Source: DMER64 sp041654355 (GTDB taxonomy: Bacteria > Bacteroidota > Bacteroidia > Bacteroidales > UBA932). Taken from it: a stretch of 64,000 bases of DNA. The DNA lies in assembly GCA_041654355.1 (NCBI GenBank), contig JBAZDQ010000001.1, forward strand, positions 1-64,000, written 5' to 3'. Position numbers and translations under genes: made by a program. This document shows, piece after piece, positions 52,089 through 61,399 of this stretch. The stretch's first letter is position 1; the number at the start of each line of letters is the position of its first letter. The notes below the pieces were generated by a model, which was given only the letters and a program-made list of their open reading frames with translations, was not told the origin of the DNA and did not search any database.

Positions 52089-52117
52089 AAAATTAACCCT
52101 GTAAAAAACAAATTATT

Positions 52118-53746
52118 ATGGCAAAAGAAATCAAATACAATATTGAAGCCCGCTCCCTCATGAAAGAAGGGGTTGATGCTTTAGCCGATGCGGTAAAAGT
52201 AACTTTAGGTCCTAAAGGACGTAACGTGGTTATTGACAAAAAATACGGAGCTCCCCAGATTACCAAGGACGGGGTAACAGTTGCAAAAGAAATTGAGCTG
52301 GATGAACCGTTTGCCAATATGGGCGCACAGATTGTCAAGGAAGTTGCCTCTAAAACCAACGACCAGGCCGGCGACGGAACAACAACAGCTACCGTTCTGG
52401 CACAGTCCATTATCAACGTTGGTCTGAAGAACGTTACGGCCGGAGCCAATCCCATGAACCTGAAACATGGTATAGACAAAGCTATTCAAAGCGTTGTGGC
52501 CAGCCTTAAGAAACAAAGCCAGCAGGTGGGCGATGATCTCTCAAAGATCGAACAGGTTGCCTCCGTCTCGGCAAATAACGACCATACCATTGGCAAACTG
52601 ATTGCCGAGGCAATGGGAAAAGTTAAGAAAGAAGGCGTGGTAACGGTGGAAGAAGCCAAAGGCACTGAAACGGAAGTGAAGGTTGTCGAAGGGATGCAGT
52701 TTGACCGCGGATACATCTCGGCATATTTTATCACCAATTCAGAGAAAATGGAAGCCGTCCTTGAAAATCCGCAGGTGCTGATCACAGACAAAAAGATCTC
52801 GACCATGAAAGATCTGATGCCCCTTCTGGAGCCTGTGGCACAGAACGGCCGTTCCCTGCTCATTATTGCCGAGGATGTGGACGGCGAAGCTTTGGCCACT
52901 TTAGTGGTTAACCGTCTGCGCGGAACCCTGAAGATTGCGGCCGTAAAAGCTCCCGGATTCGGAGACCGCAGGAAAGAAATGCTGGAAGATATTGCCATTC
53001 TGACCGGAGGTACCGTGATCACGGAAGATAAAGGCATCCGCCTTGAATCCGCAACCCTGGAAATGCTGGGATCCGCAGAAAAAGTAGTTATTGACAAAGA
53101 AAATACGACCATCGTAAACGGCGGCGGTGAAAAGAAAGCCATTGACCAACGTGTGGCACAGATCCGCAAACAAATGGATATCACTACAAGCGATTACGAT
53201 AAGGAAAAACTCCAGGAACGTCTGGCCAAACTTTCCGGTGGTGTGGCCGTACTTTACGTAGGTGCCGCTTCCGAGGTTGAAATGAAATCAAAGAAAGACC
53301 TTGTGGAAGATGCCCTGAATGCTACCCGTGCAGCCATAGAGGAAGGTTTTGTACCTGGCGGTGGTGTGGCTTATATCCGTGCCATAGATGACCTTAAAAA
53401 AATCAAAACACAGAACGAAGACGAGGCTACCGGAGTGTCCATCGTAGCCCGTGCCATTGAAGAACCCCTTCGCATGATTGTTGAAAATGCGGGACAGGAA
53501 GGCAGCATCGTGGTACAAAAAGTACGTGAAGGAAAAGACGATTTCGGGTACAATGCCTGGACCGATACTTATGAAAGCCTGTTTGCATCGGGTGTTATTG
53601 ATCCTACCAAGGTAGCCCGCGTGGCCCTGGAAAATGCAGGATCGGTTGCGGGCATGTTCCTGACTACCGAATGCGTTCTGGCAGAAAAGAAAGAAGAGAA
53701 TCCCCCTATGCCGGCACCCAATCCCGGAATGGGCGGAATGATGTAA
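52118..53746 (+). CDS. groEL: Chaperonin GroEL
   Basis: 542 residues with the ATP site GDGTTTATVLAQ, PGFGDRRKEMLEDIA and the C-terminal GMGGMM tail. Standard housekeeping copy, 29 bases after groES, followed by a strong terminator. Confidence 0.98.
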   Translation: MAKEIKYNIEARSLMKEGVDALADAVKVTLGPKGRNVVIDKKYGAPQITKDGVTVAKEIELDEPFANMGAQIVKEVASKTNDQAGDGTTTATVLAQSIINVGLKNVTAGANPMNLKHGIDKAIQSVVASLKKQSQQVGDDLSKIEQVASVSANNDHTIGKLIAEAMGKVKKEGVVTVEEAKGTETEVKVVEGMQFDRGYISAYFITNSEKMEAVLENPQVLITDKKISTMKDLMPLLEPVAQNGRSLLIIAEDVDGEALATLVVNRLRGTLKIAAVKAPGFGDRRKEMLEDIAILTGGTVITEDKGIRLESATLEMLGSAEKVVIDKENTTIVNGGGEKKAIDQRVAQIRKQMDITTSDYDKEKLQERLAKLSGGVAVLYVGAASEVEMKSKKDLVEDALNATRAAIEEGFVPGGGVAYIRAIDDLKKIKTQNEDEATGVSIVARAIEEPLRMIVENAGQEGSIVVQKVREGKDDFGYNAWTDTYESLFASGVIDPTKVARVALENAGSVAGMFLTTECVLAEKKEENPPMPAPNPGMGGMM

Positions 53747-53769
53747 TATACAACACATTACGGCTTTTT

Positions 53770-53808
53770 AGAACACGGGGAGCCTTGCTTCCCGTGTTCT
53801 TTTTTTTT
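53770..53808 (+). terminator. Intrinsic terminator of groES-groEL
   Basis: AGAACACGGG (53770-53779) pairs with CCCGTGTTCT (53791-53800) around an 11-base loop, followed by eight more T. Confidence 0.92.
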
Positions 53809-53809
53809 G

Positions 53810-53817
53810 TATCTTCG
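53810..53817 (+). promoter_or_regulatory. -7 box for the GH95 fucosidase gene
   Basis: TATCTTCG, one base off consensus, immediately after the groEL terminator T-run and four bases before ATG 53822. A TTG at 53785-53787, inside the terminator loop, is 22 bases upstream. Confidence 0.45.
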
Positions 53818-53821
53818 TTTT

Positions 53822-56251
53822 ATGAAGAATATACGCCTGTTGCCATGGCTTACTCTTCTTCTGGCGGGTTGTCAGACTCAAATAGCGGAAACGCCCCGGG
53901 TTATGGCTTTGGTCTTTGACAAGCCCGCCGGCTTATGGGAAGAAAGACTTCCGTTGGGTAACGGAAGACTGGGAGCTATGCCGGACGGGGGTATAGCGGC
54001 AGAAAGCATTATTCTCAACGAAATCTCCCTGTGGTCGGGATCCCCGGCAAACGATCTGCGACAGGGTACGTATCGTGTGGTGCCGGTGATCCGGGAATTG
54101 CTGTACAAAGAACAGGTTCCCCGTGCCCAGGAGATTATGTATCGTTTTTTCACTTCACGGACAAGGGGTTCTGAAGGAAGTAACGGAGCTCGTAATACTT
54201 TTGGGAGTTACCAGGTCCTGGGATCACTGTCACTTGATTTTACCTATGACGCGCCGGTCTCTTCCGTTTCCGATTACACCAGAATGCTGGACATCTCTAC
54301 GGCCACTTCTTTTACCTCATTCAACCTGGAAGGTATTACCTATACCCGTGAATGTTTTACATCCCTGGCAGACGATGTAATCATTCTGCGTCTGGCGGCT
54401 TCGCAACCCGGAAGCCTTCATTTCAAAGCCACGCTTAAGCGACCTGAACGAGCAAGTATACGGGTGGAGGACAGCTGCCTGATCATGGAAGGATCGCTGT
54501 TTTCCGGACAGGCGAAAGTACCGGGCATGAGGTATTATACACGTATGGACATTATTCCTGAAGGCCCCGGCATTTTGAATTTTACCCAAGATTCCATAAT
54601 CCTGCAAAATGCCACGCAGGCCAGCATTGTCATTTCCGTTTCAACGGATTTCCGGGTAGATTCCATGTGCCTTAGTCGGGATTCATCGTATATTTTTCTT
54701 GCCGATTCCCTAGCAAGACTAGCTGCTGTAAAAGAGTATCCCGCGCTAAAGAAAGATCATGTTGATGCTTACCAGCATTTTTATCATCGGGTGAACCTGC
54801 AACTTCCGGATTCATCCGATCTGTATTTTCAACTGGGAAGGTACCTGCTCATTGCTTCCACACGCCCCGGATCGCTTCCCCCGAATCTGCAAGGTTTATG
54901 GACCCCAGACATTCAGACACCCTGGAACGGGGCCTACGATTTGAACATGCATCTGCAAATGAATTTCTGGCCGGCATTAAGTACCAATTTAGCCGAGTTT
55001 CACCAACCGCTTGCAGATTTTACTGCCTGGCTGTCTGAAAAAGGAAAACACACGGCCGCCGAATACTACAACGCTCCGGGCTGGACAGTTCATGCCCGGA
55101 CCAATCCCTGGGGTTATACCGCTCCGGGGCATAATGCCGCATGGAGCGCCTACAATACTGGAGGTGGCTGGTTATGCGGTCCTTTATGGAATTATTACCT
55201 CTATACCCTGGATATTGATCATTTGAAATCCATATATCCAGTGCTGAAAGAAGCTGCCCGTTTCTACCTCGCTTCCCTTATGGAAGATCCTGTATATGGG
55301 TGGATGGTTCCGGTTCCATCAATGTCTTACGGCAACACATATTTCATCAGGGATGATGAGGCTGCAGACCGGTTGTCCGTTCCCCTGTTTCTTTGCATAG
55401 GATCTACTGCAGATGTTCAAATGATCAGGGAATTGTTTACCAATGTCATTACAGCCAGCCGAATTTTAATGAACACGGAAGATTTTCCGTTTATTTACAA
55501 ACTGGAAGAAGCCCTGGACCGGCTTCCTCCCTATACTGTCAGTGAAACAGGCTGCCTGCAACGCTGGCTATACGATTATACAGAGGAAGACCTGCGAATG
55601 CGCAATGTCACGCACCTTTATGCGCTGTACCCGGGTTGCCAGATTACTGAAAAAGATCCCGATCTTCTGAAAGCCTGTGCCAATACCCTGGAGAGAAGAG
55701 GGTACGGGGGCTCGGGATGGCAAATGGCATGGAATCTGAACCTGCGTGCCCGGCTGGAAGATGGAGAAGGCGCCCGCAAGGTCCTGGGTGAAATGATGTC
55801 TCCGGCACTGGAAGAAAGTGTTTCTCCCTACCTTACAGGGGATCTTTCTGCCATCACTCTTTTGGGATCGGGGATCTATCCTAACGGCTTTTCATCCAAT
55901 CCTCCTTTCCAGATAGACGGGAACCTGGGAGGATGTGCCGGAATTGCCGAGATGTTGTTGCAAAGCCACAGGGGATATATCCACGTCTTGCCTGCTTTGC
56001 CCAAGGCATGGGCACAAAAAGGTTCATTTAGCGGTCTTTGCGCCCGGGGAGGTGCAGAAGTTTCCTGTAAATGGGAAAACGGGGAAATTTGTGAAATTCA
56101 GATCCGGGCAAAAACGGATAATACATTTATCCTGAAGGTTCCGGAAAGCTTTCACCGGATCAAAAAGAAAACCATTAAAATTCCCCTGAAAAAGGGAGAA
56201 GAAGTTACTTATCACACAAAGAGCAAAATTAACCGTAAATTTGTATTATGA
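53822..56251 (+). CDS. GH95-family alpha-L-fucosidase, lipoprotein
   Basis: 809 residues with lipobox LLLAGC (Cys17). N-terminal beta-sandwich (WEERLPLGNGRLGAMPDGGI), then the alpha/alpha-barrel with TPWNGAYDLNMHLQMNFWPA and GYTAPGHNAAWSAYNTGGGWL, and a late GNLGGCAGIAEMLLQS, all typical of GH95. Family members release alpha-1,2-linked fucose or galactose from glycans by inversion. Envelope-anchored. No SusC/SusD genes flank it, so it is not in a classical polysaccharide-utilisation locus within this window. Overlaps nfo by 4 bases. Confidence 0.92.
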   Translation: MKNIRLLPWLTLLLAGCQTQIAETPRVMALVFDKPAGLWEERLPLGNGRLGAMPDGGIAAESIILNEISLWSGSPANDLRQGTYRVVPVIRELLYKEQVPRAQEIMYRFFTSRTRGSEGSNGARNTFGSYQVLGSLSLDFTYDAPVSSVSDYTRMLDISTATSFTSFNLEGITYTRECFTSLADDVIILRLAASQPGSLHFKATLKRPERASIRVEDSCLIMEGSLFSGQAKVPGMRYYTRMDIIPEGPGILNFTQDSIILQNATQASIVISVSTDFRVDSMCLSRDSSYIFLADSLARLAAVKEYPALKKDHVDAYQHFYHRVNLQLPDSSDLYFQLGRYLLIASTRPGSLPPNLQGLWTPDIQTPWNGAYDLNMHLQMNFWPALSTNLAEFHQPLADFTAWLSEKGKHTAAEYYNAPGWTVHARTNPWGYTAPGHNAAWSAYNTGGGWLCGPLWNYYLYTLDIDHLKSIYPVLKEAARFYLASLMEDPVYGWMVPVPSMSYGNTYFIRDDEAADRLSVPLFLCIGSTADVQMIRELFTNVITASRILMNTEDFPFIYKLEEALDRLPPYTVSETGCLQRWLYDYTEEDLRMRNVTHLYALYPGCQITEKDPDLLKACANTLERRGYGGSGWQMAWNLNLRARLEDGEGARKVLGEMMSPALEESVSPYLTGDLSAITLLGSGIYPNGFSSNPPFQIDGNLGGCAGIAEMLLQSHRGYIHVLPALPKAWAQKGSFSGLCARGGAEVSCKWENGEICEIQIRAKTDNTFILKVPESFHRIKKKTIKIPLKKGEEVTYHTKSKINRKFVL
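56236..56243 (+). promoter_or_regulatory. Possible -7 box for nfo
   Basis: TAAATTTG inside the end of the fucosidase gene, four bases before the nfo ATG. It may allow separate expression. No -33 box seen, so weak. Confidence 0.35.
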
Positions 56252-57108
56252 GATCAGACAAACAAGTACAGGACTTTCGCATAGGGTGTCATCTTTCAGC
56301 TTCCGCAGGCTACCTGGCCATGGCAAAAAATGCCGTTGAAATAGGAGCCAATACGTTTCAGTTTTTTACACGCAATCCTCGCGGCGGAGCTGCCAAGCCC
56401 ATTGATCCTAAAGATATTGAAGCTTTTTTAAAATTTTCAAAAGAAAACGACATCGGCCCCATCCTTGCTCATGCTTCCTATACCATGAACTTAAGCGCTG
56501 CAGACAGCAGGATCCGGGAATTTGCGCTCAATACCATGATGGACGATCTGTTCAGAATGGAATATACCCCGGGAAACCTTTACAACCTCCATCCCGGTAG
56601 CCATGTACAACAAGGCGTCGAAAAAGGCATTACATGGATTGCCAAAGCATTGAATACTGCGATCACAAAAGAACAGACTACCTGGGTGCTTCTGGAAACG
56701 ATGGCGGGAAAAGGCACAGAAATCGGCCGGAGTTTTGAAGAGATCCGGGAAATTATGGATCGCATTGAAATCCGGGACCGCTTGGGGGTATGCATGGACA
56801 CTTGTCATATTTTTGATGCCGGATACGACATAAAAAACAATTTAGAAGGCGTTCTGGAAACCTTTGACAAAGTGATTGGTCTGGATCGGCTGAAAGCCAT
56901 TCATATTAATGATACCAAGAATCCTTTTGAAAGTCATAAAGACAGGCATGAAACCATTGGAAACGGCTATCTGGGCCTGGAAACATTTCGGAAAGTCATA
57001 AATTATCCGGCCTTACGTCACCTCCCGTTTTACCTGGAGACACCCAATGAACTGCCTGGATATGCCAGCGAGATTGCTTTGCTGAAAACAGAGCGAACCG
57101 GAGCATAA
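56248..57108 (+). CDS. nfo: Endonuclease IV (AP endonuclease)
   Basis: 286 residues with the metal-site motifs GCHLSASAGY, NLHPGSH, LLETMAGKG, CMDTCHIFDAGYD, HINDTKNPFESHKDRHETIG (by ends) and FYLETP. It cuts 5' to abasic sites using three zinc ions. The last 79 bases overlap the convergent permease gene. Confidence 0.97.
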   Translation: MRSDKQVQDFRIGCHLSASAGYLAMAKNAVEIGANTFQFFTRNPRGGAAKPIDPKDIEAFLKFSKENDIGPILAHASYTMNLSAADSRIREFALNTMMDDLFRMEYTPGNLYNLHPGSHVQQGVEKGITWIAKALNTAITKEQTTWVLLETMAGKGTEIGRSFEEIREIMDRIEIRDRLGVCMDTCHIFDAGYDIKNNLEGVLETFDKVIGLDRLKAIHINDTKNPFESHKDRHETIGNGYLGLETFRKVINYPALRHLPFYLETPNELPGYASEIALLKTERTGA

Positions 57109-58274
57109 GCGGCCAAAAATCCTATCCCCAGCACAACGACGGAAACCAGGACCATGTCCGACCATTGAACATCTACCGGGTAAGCCGTGACCATAAAACT
57201 TCCCGGCAGGGCTATCAGGCCAAAGTGTGATTGTACAAAACACAGGAGCAAACCGGCAATCATACCGGCAGCCCACCCAAATATAGATATCAGCCAGCCT
57301 TCAGTTATAAAGATTTGCCGGATCAAACGCGGTCGTGCACCCATACTCCCCAGTACCGCTACATCTTCTTTTTTCTCCAGTATAAGCATACTGAGCGAAC
57401 TCAGCACGTTGCAGGATATGATCAACAAAATGAACCCGAGGAGCACAAAAATGATAATCTTTTCGGTAGTCATCATTTTGTACAGTGTTTCATTCTGCTG
57501 ATAACGGGTGAGCACCGTATAGCTATTTCCCAGTTTTTCTTTCAGGTATTTGCTTAAAGATTTTACTTTTCTTGGTTCTTTCACCCGGATCTCAATGTGA
57601 GATAACCGGTCCCCGTAATCCAGAAGTTTCCGGGCGGTTTCCAGAGAAACCAAAAAATGGTCTGAGTCGTAATGTTGTTCTACGGCAAAGATCCCGGCCG
57701 GGAACAACTTTTCCTGTTTAAGGGAAGCCATCGGATTAAGCGGAGAAAAAACAGCGTCCTTCTTTGGATAATATATCCATAACGGATCAATGAACGCTAC
57801 GTTTAATCCCAGATTCCCGGCCAGTCCCCTTCCCACCACGGCTTCTTCCAGCTCCCCAAAACGAACACTGAAACGCCCGTGTGTCAGGTAATCCTGCAGG
57901 GGTGACTGTTTCATAAAGACACTGTCCACTCCCTTCATCAGGGCTACAGCTTGTTGGTTCCTGTACTGAAGAAATACCGTTTCTTCAATGACCGGGCAAA
58001 ATGCTTCAATACGGGGATCAGGGAAAATGTCCCCAAAATCCTTTATCCCGGGCATTGTTTTTCCTTCCACACTTTTGACTATCAGATCGGGATCAAAGGC
58101 ATTGTACATACCCTTGACCAGGTTGTCAAACCCGTTGTATACAGACAAAACAACTACCAGCGCCATGGTTCCCAAGGCAATGCCTATGGCACTGATGGCC
58201 GAAATGACATTGATGATCTGTCTGGATTTTTTGGCAACCAGGTACCGACGCGCTATGAAAAAAGCCGTTTTCAA
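57030..58274 (-). CDS. FtsX/LolE-type ABC transporter permease
   Basis: 414 residues: one N-terminal helix after IARRYLVAKKSRQIINVISAISAIGIALG (ends cited), a periplasmic MacB-like domain about 50-260, and three helices at the C-terminus including LLGFILLIISCNVLSSLSMLILEKK. This is the LolC/LolE layout, so a role in lipoprotein release from the inner membrane is likely. No ATPase gene is adjacent. Downstream of rbfA by 15 bases. Confidence 0.9.
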   Translation of the reverse strand: MKTAFFIARRYLVAKKSRQIINVISAISAIGIALGTMALVVVLSVYNGFDNLVKGMYNAFDPDLIVKSVEGKTMPGIKDFGDIFPDPRIEAFCPVIEETVFLQYRNQQAVALMKGVDSVFMKQSPLQDYLTHGRFSVRFGELEEAVVGRGLAGNLGLNVAFIDPLWIYYPKKDAVFSPLNPMASLKQEKLFPAGIFAVEQHYDSDHFLVSLETARKLLDYGDRLSHIEIRVKEPRKVKSLSKYLKEKLGNSYTVLTRYQQNETLYKMMTTEKIIIFVLLGFILLIISCNVLSSLSMLILEKKEDVAVLGSMGARPRLIRQIFITEGWLISIFGWAAGMIAGLLLCFVQSHFGLIALPGSFMVTAYPVDVQWSDMVLVSVVVLGIGFLAAYAPVRSVFSKAISLAYPGSSLGVSR

Positions 58275-58289
58275 CGCTTTTCCTTTTTG

Positions 58290-58649
58290 TTACTTCAACA
58301 ATTCCTCAATATGTTGCACATAATCCAGAGAATCGTCCAGAAAAAAGACCAGCTCCGGTACTATGCGTAATTGTCTGGCTACCCTTCGCCCCAACTCGCC
58401 GCGAATGGCTTTGTTTTGTTCTTTTACCTGCTCCAGAACTGTATTGGATTTTTCAGAAGGAAAAACACTGATCCAGGTATGAGCCACAGAGAGATCGGAA
58501 CTAATGCGGACCCGGACTACGGATATCATGGCTCCCTGGTAGGATGCCATGCCTTTTTCCCGAAAAATTTCCGACAGATCCTTTTGGATCTGACGTGCGA
58601 CTTTCAGTTGTCTTGTACTGTTTTCTGCTCCGGGGACTTTCATGATCAA
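58290..58649 (-). CDS. rbfA: Ribosome-binding factor A
   Basis: 119 residues, STRQLKVARQIQKDLSEIFRE followed (ends cited) by a KH-like fold with VRISSDLSVAHTWISVF and RIVPELVFFLDDSLDYVQHIEELL. It aids 16S processing in the 30S subunit. Start at 58649 overlaps tyrS (ATGA); a second Met is two codons later. Confidence 0.95.
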   Translation of the reverse strand: MIMKVPGAENSTRQLKVARQIQKDLSEIFREKGMASYQGAMISVVRVRISSDLSVAHTWISVFPSEKSNTVLEQVKEQNKAIRGELGRRVARQLRIVPELVFFLDDSLDYVQHIEELLK

Positions 58650-59941
58650 ACAATCTTTATTATGAAATAATTTTTCTTTCCTTTTTGTACCAACAGGTAT
58701 TTACTCTGTATAAGCATGTTAGCGTCCACCACCAGGTCGGGAGAACTGATCTTTTCTTTGTTCAGGCTCAATCCGCCTCCCAGAATCAATTTTCGGCATT
58801 CGCCTTTAGAAGGCAGCACGGATGTTTCCACCGCCAGCAAATCCGCGATCACAGCAGGCAGTTTGTCAATGGGAAGATCAAATTGCGGTACGCCCTGAAA
58901 AACAGACAAAAATGTATTTTCTTCCATGGCCATCAATTGTTCTTTTACACCGTTTCCAAATAGAACCTGGGATGCAGCAACAGCTTTGTTATATTCATCG
59001 GCCCCATGTACCATTGTTGTTACAAATTCCGCTATCACACTTTGTAGTTGTCTTTTATGTGGCTCTTCTCTGTGTTTAACTACTATCTTTTCAATTTCTT
59101 CACGAGGTAAAAGGGTAAAAATCCTGATGTATTTCTCGGCATCCTGATCGCTGACATTCATCCAGAACTGGTAAAAAGCATACGGGGTGGTTCGCTCCGG
59201 GTCCAGCCATACATTCCCCGATTCCGTTTTTCCGAATTTTCCTCCGTCGGATTTGGTGATCAACGGACAGGTCAATGCGTAGCTTTCTCCGCCTTCCTTT
59301 CTGCGGATCAATTCAGATCCGGTAGTAATGTTGCCCCACTGGTCTGATCCACCCATCTGTAATTTGCAGCCGTAATGCTTGTACAAATACAAATAATCGT
59401 AACCCTGCAGCAACTGGTAAGTGAATTCTGTAAAAGACATGCCTTCCGATTCTTCCCCGGTAAGTCTTTTACGTACGGAATCCTTACTCATCATATAATT
59501 GACAGTAATGTGCTTTCCAATATCACGCGCAAAATTCAGGAAAGTATAATCTTTGGTCCAGTCGTAATTGTTCAATAAAAGAGCACCGTTTGATCTGTTT
59601 TGGTCAAAATCAAGAAAACGCATAAGTTGTTTTTTTATGCATTCCTGGTTGTGCCGCAATGTTTCCTCGTTTAAAAGATTTCGTTCAGACGATTTTCCGG
59701 AAGGGTCTCCTATCATGCCCGTAGCACCACCTATCAGGGCAATGGGCCTGTGTCCGCATTCCTGGAAATGCCTGAGCATCATAACCCCTACCAGGTGCCC
59801 TATATGCAGGGAATCCGCAGTGGGATCTATACCTACATATGCTGTCGTCATTTCTTTGTTCAATAATTCTTCTGTCCCGGGCATTATATCGTGGATCATG
59901 CCCCTCCATGTAAGTTCTGCCACAAAATTATTCTGCTTCAT
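58646..59941 (-). CDS. tyrS: Tyrosyl-tRNA synthetase
   Basis: 431 residues with YVGIDPTADSLHIGHLVGV (HIGH at 46-49), QMGGSDQWGNITTG, and KFGKTESGN in place of KMSKS, as in the common TyrRS type. A C-terminal S4 domain follows (SPDLVVDANMLIQSKYLLVQKGKKNYFII by its ends). First gene of the tyrS-rbfA-permease group. TACCTTTG at 59965-59972 (minus) gives a 23-base leader. Confidence 0.97.
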   Translation of the reverse strand: MKQNNFVAELTWRGMIHDIMPGTEELLNKEMTTAYVGIDPTADSLHIGHLVGVMMLRHFQECGHRPIALIGGATGMIGDPSGKSSERNLLNEETLRHNQECIKKQLMRFLDFDQNRSNGALLLNNYDWTKDYTFLNFARDIGKHITVNYMMSKDSVRKRLTGEESEGMSFTEFTYQLLQGYDYLYLYKHYGCKLQMGGSDQWGNITTGSELIRRKEGGESYALTCPLITKSDGGKFGKTESGNVWLDPERTTPYAFYQFWMNVSDQDAEKYIRIFTLLPREEIEKIVVKHREEPHKRQLQSVIAEFVTTMVHGADEYNKAVAASQVLFGNGVKEQLMAMEENTFLSVFQGVPQFDLPIDKLPAVIADLLAVETSVLPSKGECRKLILGGGLSLNKEKISSPDLVVDANMLIQSKYLLVQKGKKNYFIIKIV

Positions 59942-59964
59942 CCTCTGTGTTGGTATGTTTTGTG

Positions 59965-59972
59965 CAAAGGTA
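59965..59972 (-). promoter_or_regulatory. -7 box for tyrS
   Basis: TACCTTTG on the minus strand, 23 bases before the tyrS ATG. Confidence 0.5.
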
Positions 59973-60015
59973 AAGAATAAAAATTTGTACTTTAGCGAGA
60001 TAATTCATTTTTGTG

Positions 60016-61392
60016 ATGAAGCGATTTTTAATCCTGTTTTCTCTTTTATTCCTTTTTACATCCTGCGAATGGTTCAGACACCCGGAAGAAGCACCTCTGA
60101 TCACTCAAAAAGTGAACACCTATATGCTGGATCTGATGAAAGAAGTCTATCTGTGGGAACATCATATCCAGGACACCTTTGATATCCGGTACGAATTTGA
60201 TGCATTTGAATTTTATGAGAAGTTGTGTTACCGGGCTGAAGACCGTTGGTCATTCATGACCGATGACGTTCAGGCGCTTTTAGAAGGAGGAGAAGGCGTT
60301 GAAACTACGTTCGGGTACTCCCTGGCGTTCGGCACGTTTACGAACACCGTTAATTATTTTGCCGTAATACAATACGTATATCCCCAGACTTCTGCTTCCG
60401 AAGCCGGTCTGCAAAGAGGCTCCATAATCATAGAAATGAACGGGAATGCAATCACACAGGACAATTATACGGATCTTTATTACTCAGCTTCATTGGATCT
60501 TAAATTGGGAGAACTCAGGGATGGCGTGATATACGATACCGGAACGGTCACCCTTACCTCCCGAAAACAAAACCTGAACCCGGTCATCTCTTCAACAATC
60601 ATTGAAGACGGGTCCCAAAAAGTAGGCTACATTTGTTATACCGATTTTTTCGGCAATTCACAGAATCTTTTTTACCCGGTTTTCCAGGAATTCAAATCTG
60701 CCGGTATCACAGACCTGGTGGTGGATCTGCGTTACAACCTGGGAGGGTATCTGAGTGTGGCATCAGCTCTTGTTGGAGTAATTTGTCCGTCGGAATGCCT
60801 GACCGGGAACACGGTTCTTATCTCCAAAACCTGGAACGATCTCTACCAGGATTACTGGGCAGACAACAACCGGGATGATATGTTGTATGAGTATTTCCCA
60901 AAGTTTTCCGACGTTCCCGTCAACCTGAATTTATCCCGCATTTATATTCTTACCGGACACAACACGGCAAGTGCTTCTGAACTTACCATTTGCGGACTGG
61001 ATCCCTATATGGAAGTCATCAAAGTGGGCGATGTTACACGGGGAAAATATACTGCAGCTATGATATTTAACCCGGAAGATGATCCGGAAATTGAAAATTG
61101 GGGAACCCAGGCCATTGTATACAAATATGCCAATGCACAAGGCGTAACGGATTTCAAAGACGGATTTACGCCCGATTACCCGGCAGAAGATGTGCTGATG
61201 GGAGAAGTATTTCCATTGGGAGATCCGCGTGAAAATCTTTTAAAAACAACACTCTCGCTTATTGGAACCGGCGTTCCTGCCACTGCTTCATTGCCTTCAA
61301 CCCGGAATATTCCAGGGGTGATCTTTGATCGTACGTTTGTTTCCGGAAAGCAGGAGTTGAGCCATCATCTGATTGATACAAACAAACCGTAA
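60016..61392 (+). CDS. S41-family protease, lipoprotein
   Basis: 458 residues from ATG 60016 with lipobox LFTSC (Cys17). A PDZ-like part (SASEAGLQRGSIIIEMNGNAI) precedes the S41 core VVDLRYNLGGYLSVASAL, catalytic Ser in GHNTASASELTICG and Lys in GDVTRGKYTAAM. This differs from the processing protease at 33027-34586 and matches envelope-anchored S41 lipoproteins of Bacteroidota. Substrate unknown. Confidence 0.92.
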   Translation: MKRFLILFSLLFLFTSCEWFRHPEEAPLITQKVNTYMLDLMKEVYLWEHHIQDTFDIRYEFDAFEFYEKLCYRAEDRWSFMTDDVQALLEGGEGVETTFGYSLAFGTFTNTVNYFAVIQYVYPQTSASEAGLQRGSIIIEMNGNAITQDNYTDLYYSASLDLKLGELRDGVIYDTGTVTLTSRKQNLNPVISSTIIEDGSQKVGYICYTDFFGNSQNLFYPVFQEFKSAGITDLVVDLRYNLGGYLSVASALVGVICPSECLTGNTVLISKTWNDLYQDYWADNNRDDMLYEYFPKFSDVPVNLNLSRIYILTGHNTASASELTICGLDPYMEVIKVGDVTRGKYTAAMIFNPEDDPEIENWGTQAIVYKYANAQGVTDFKDGFTPDYPAEDVLMGEVFPLGDPRENLLKTTLSLIGTGVPATASLPSTRNIPGVIFDRTFVSGKQELSHHLIDTNKP

Positions 61393-61399
61393 CAAATTT

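Noticed and set aside
52093..53758. Several long antisense frames over groEL
   Set aside because: They are shadows of biased codon use in groEL, Ser/Thr-rich with no family features.
53822..56251. Polysaccharide-utilisation locus around the GH95 gene
   Set aside because: No SusC/SusD, regulator or other glycoside hydrolase genes are adjacent; neighbours are groEL and nfo.
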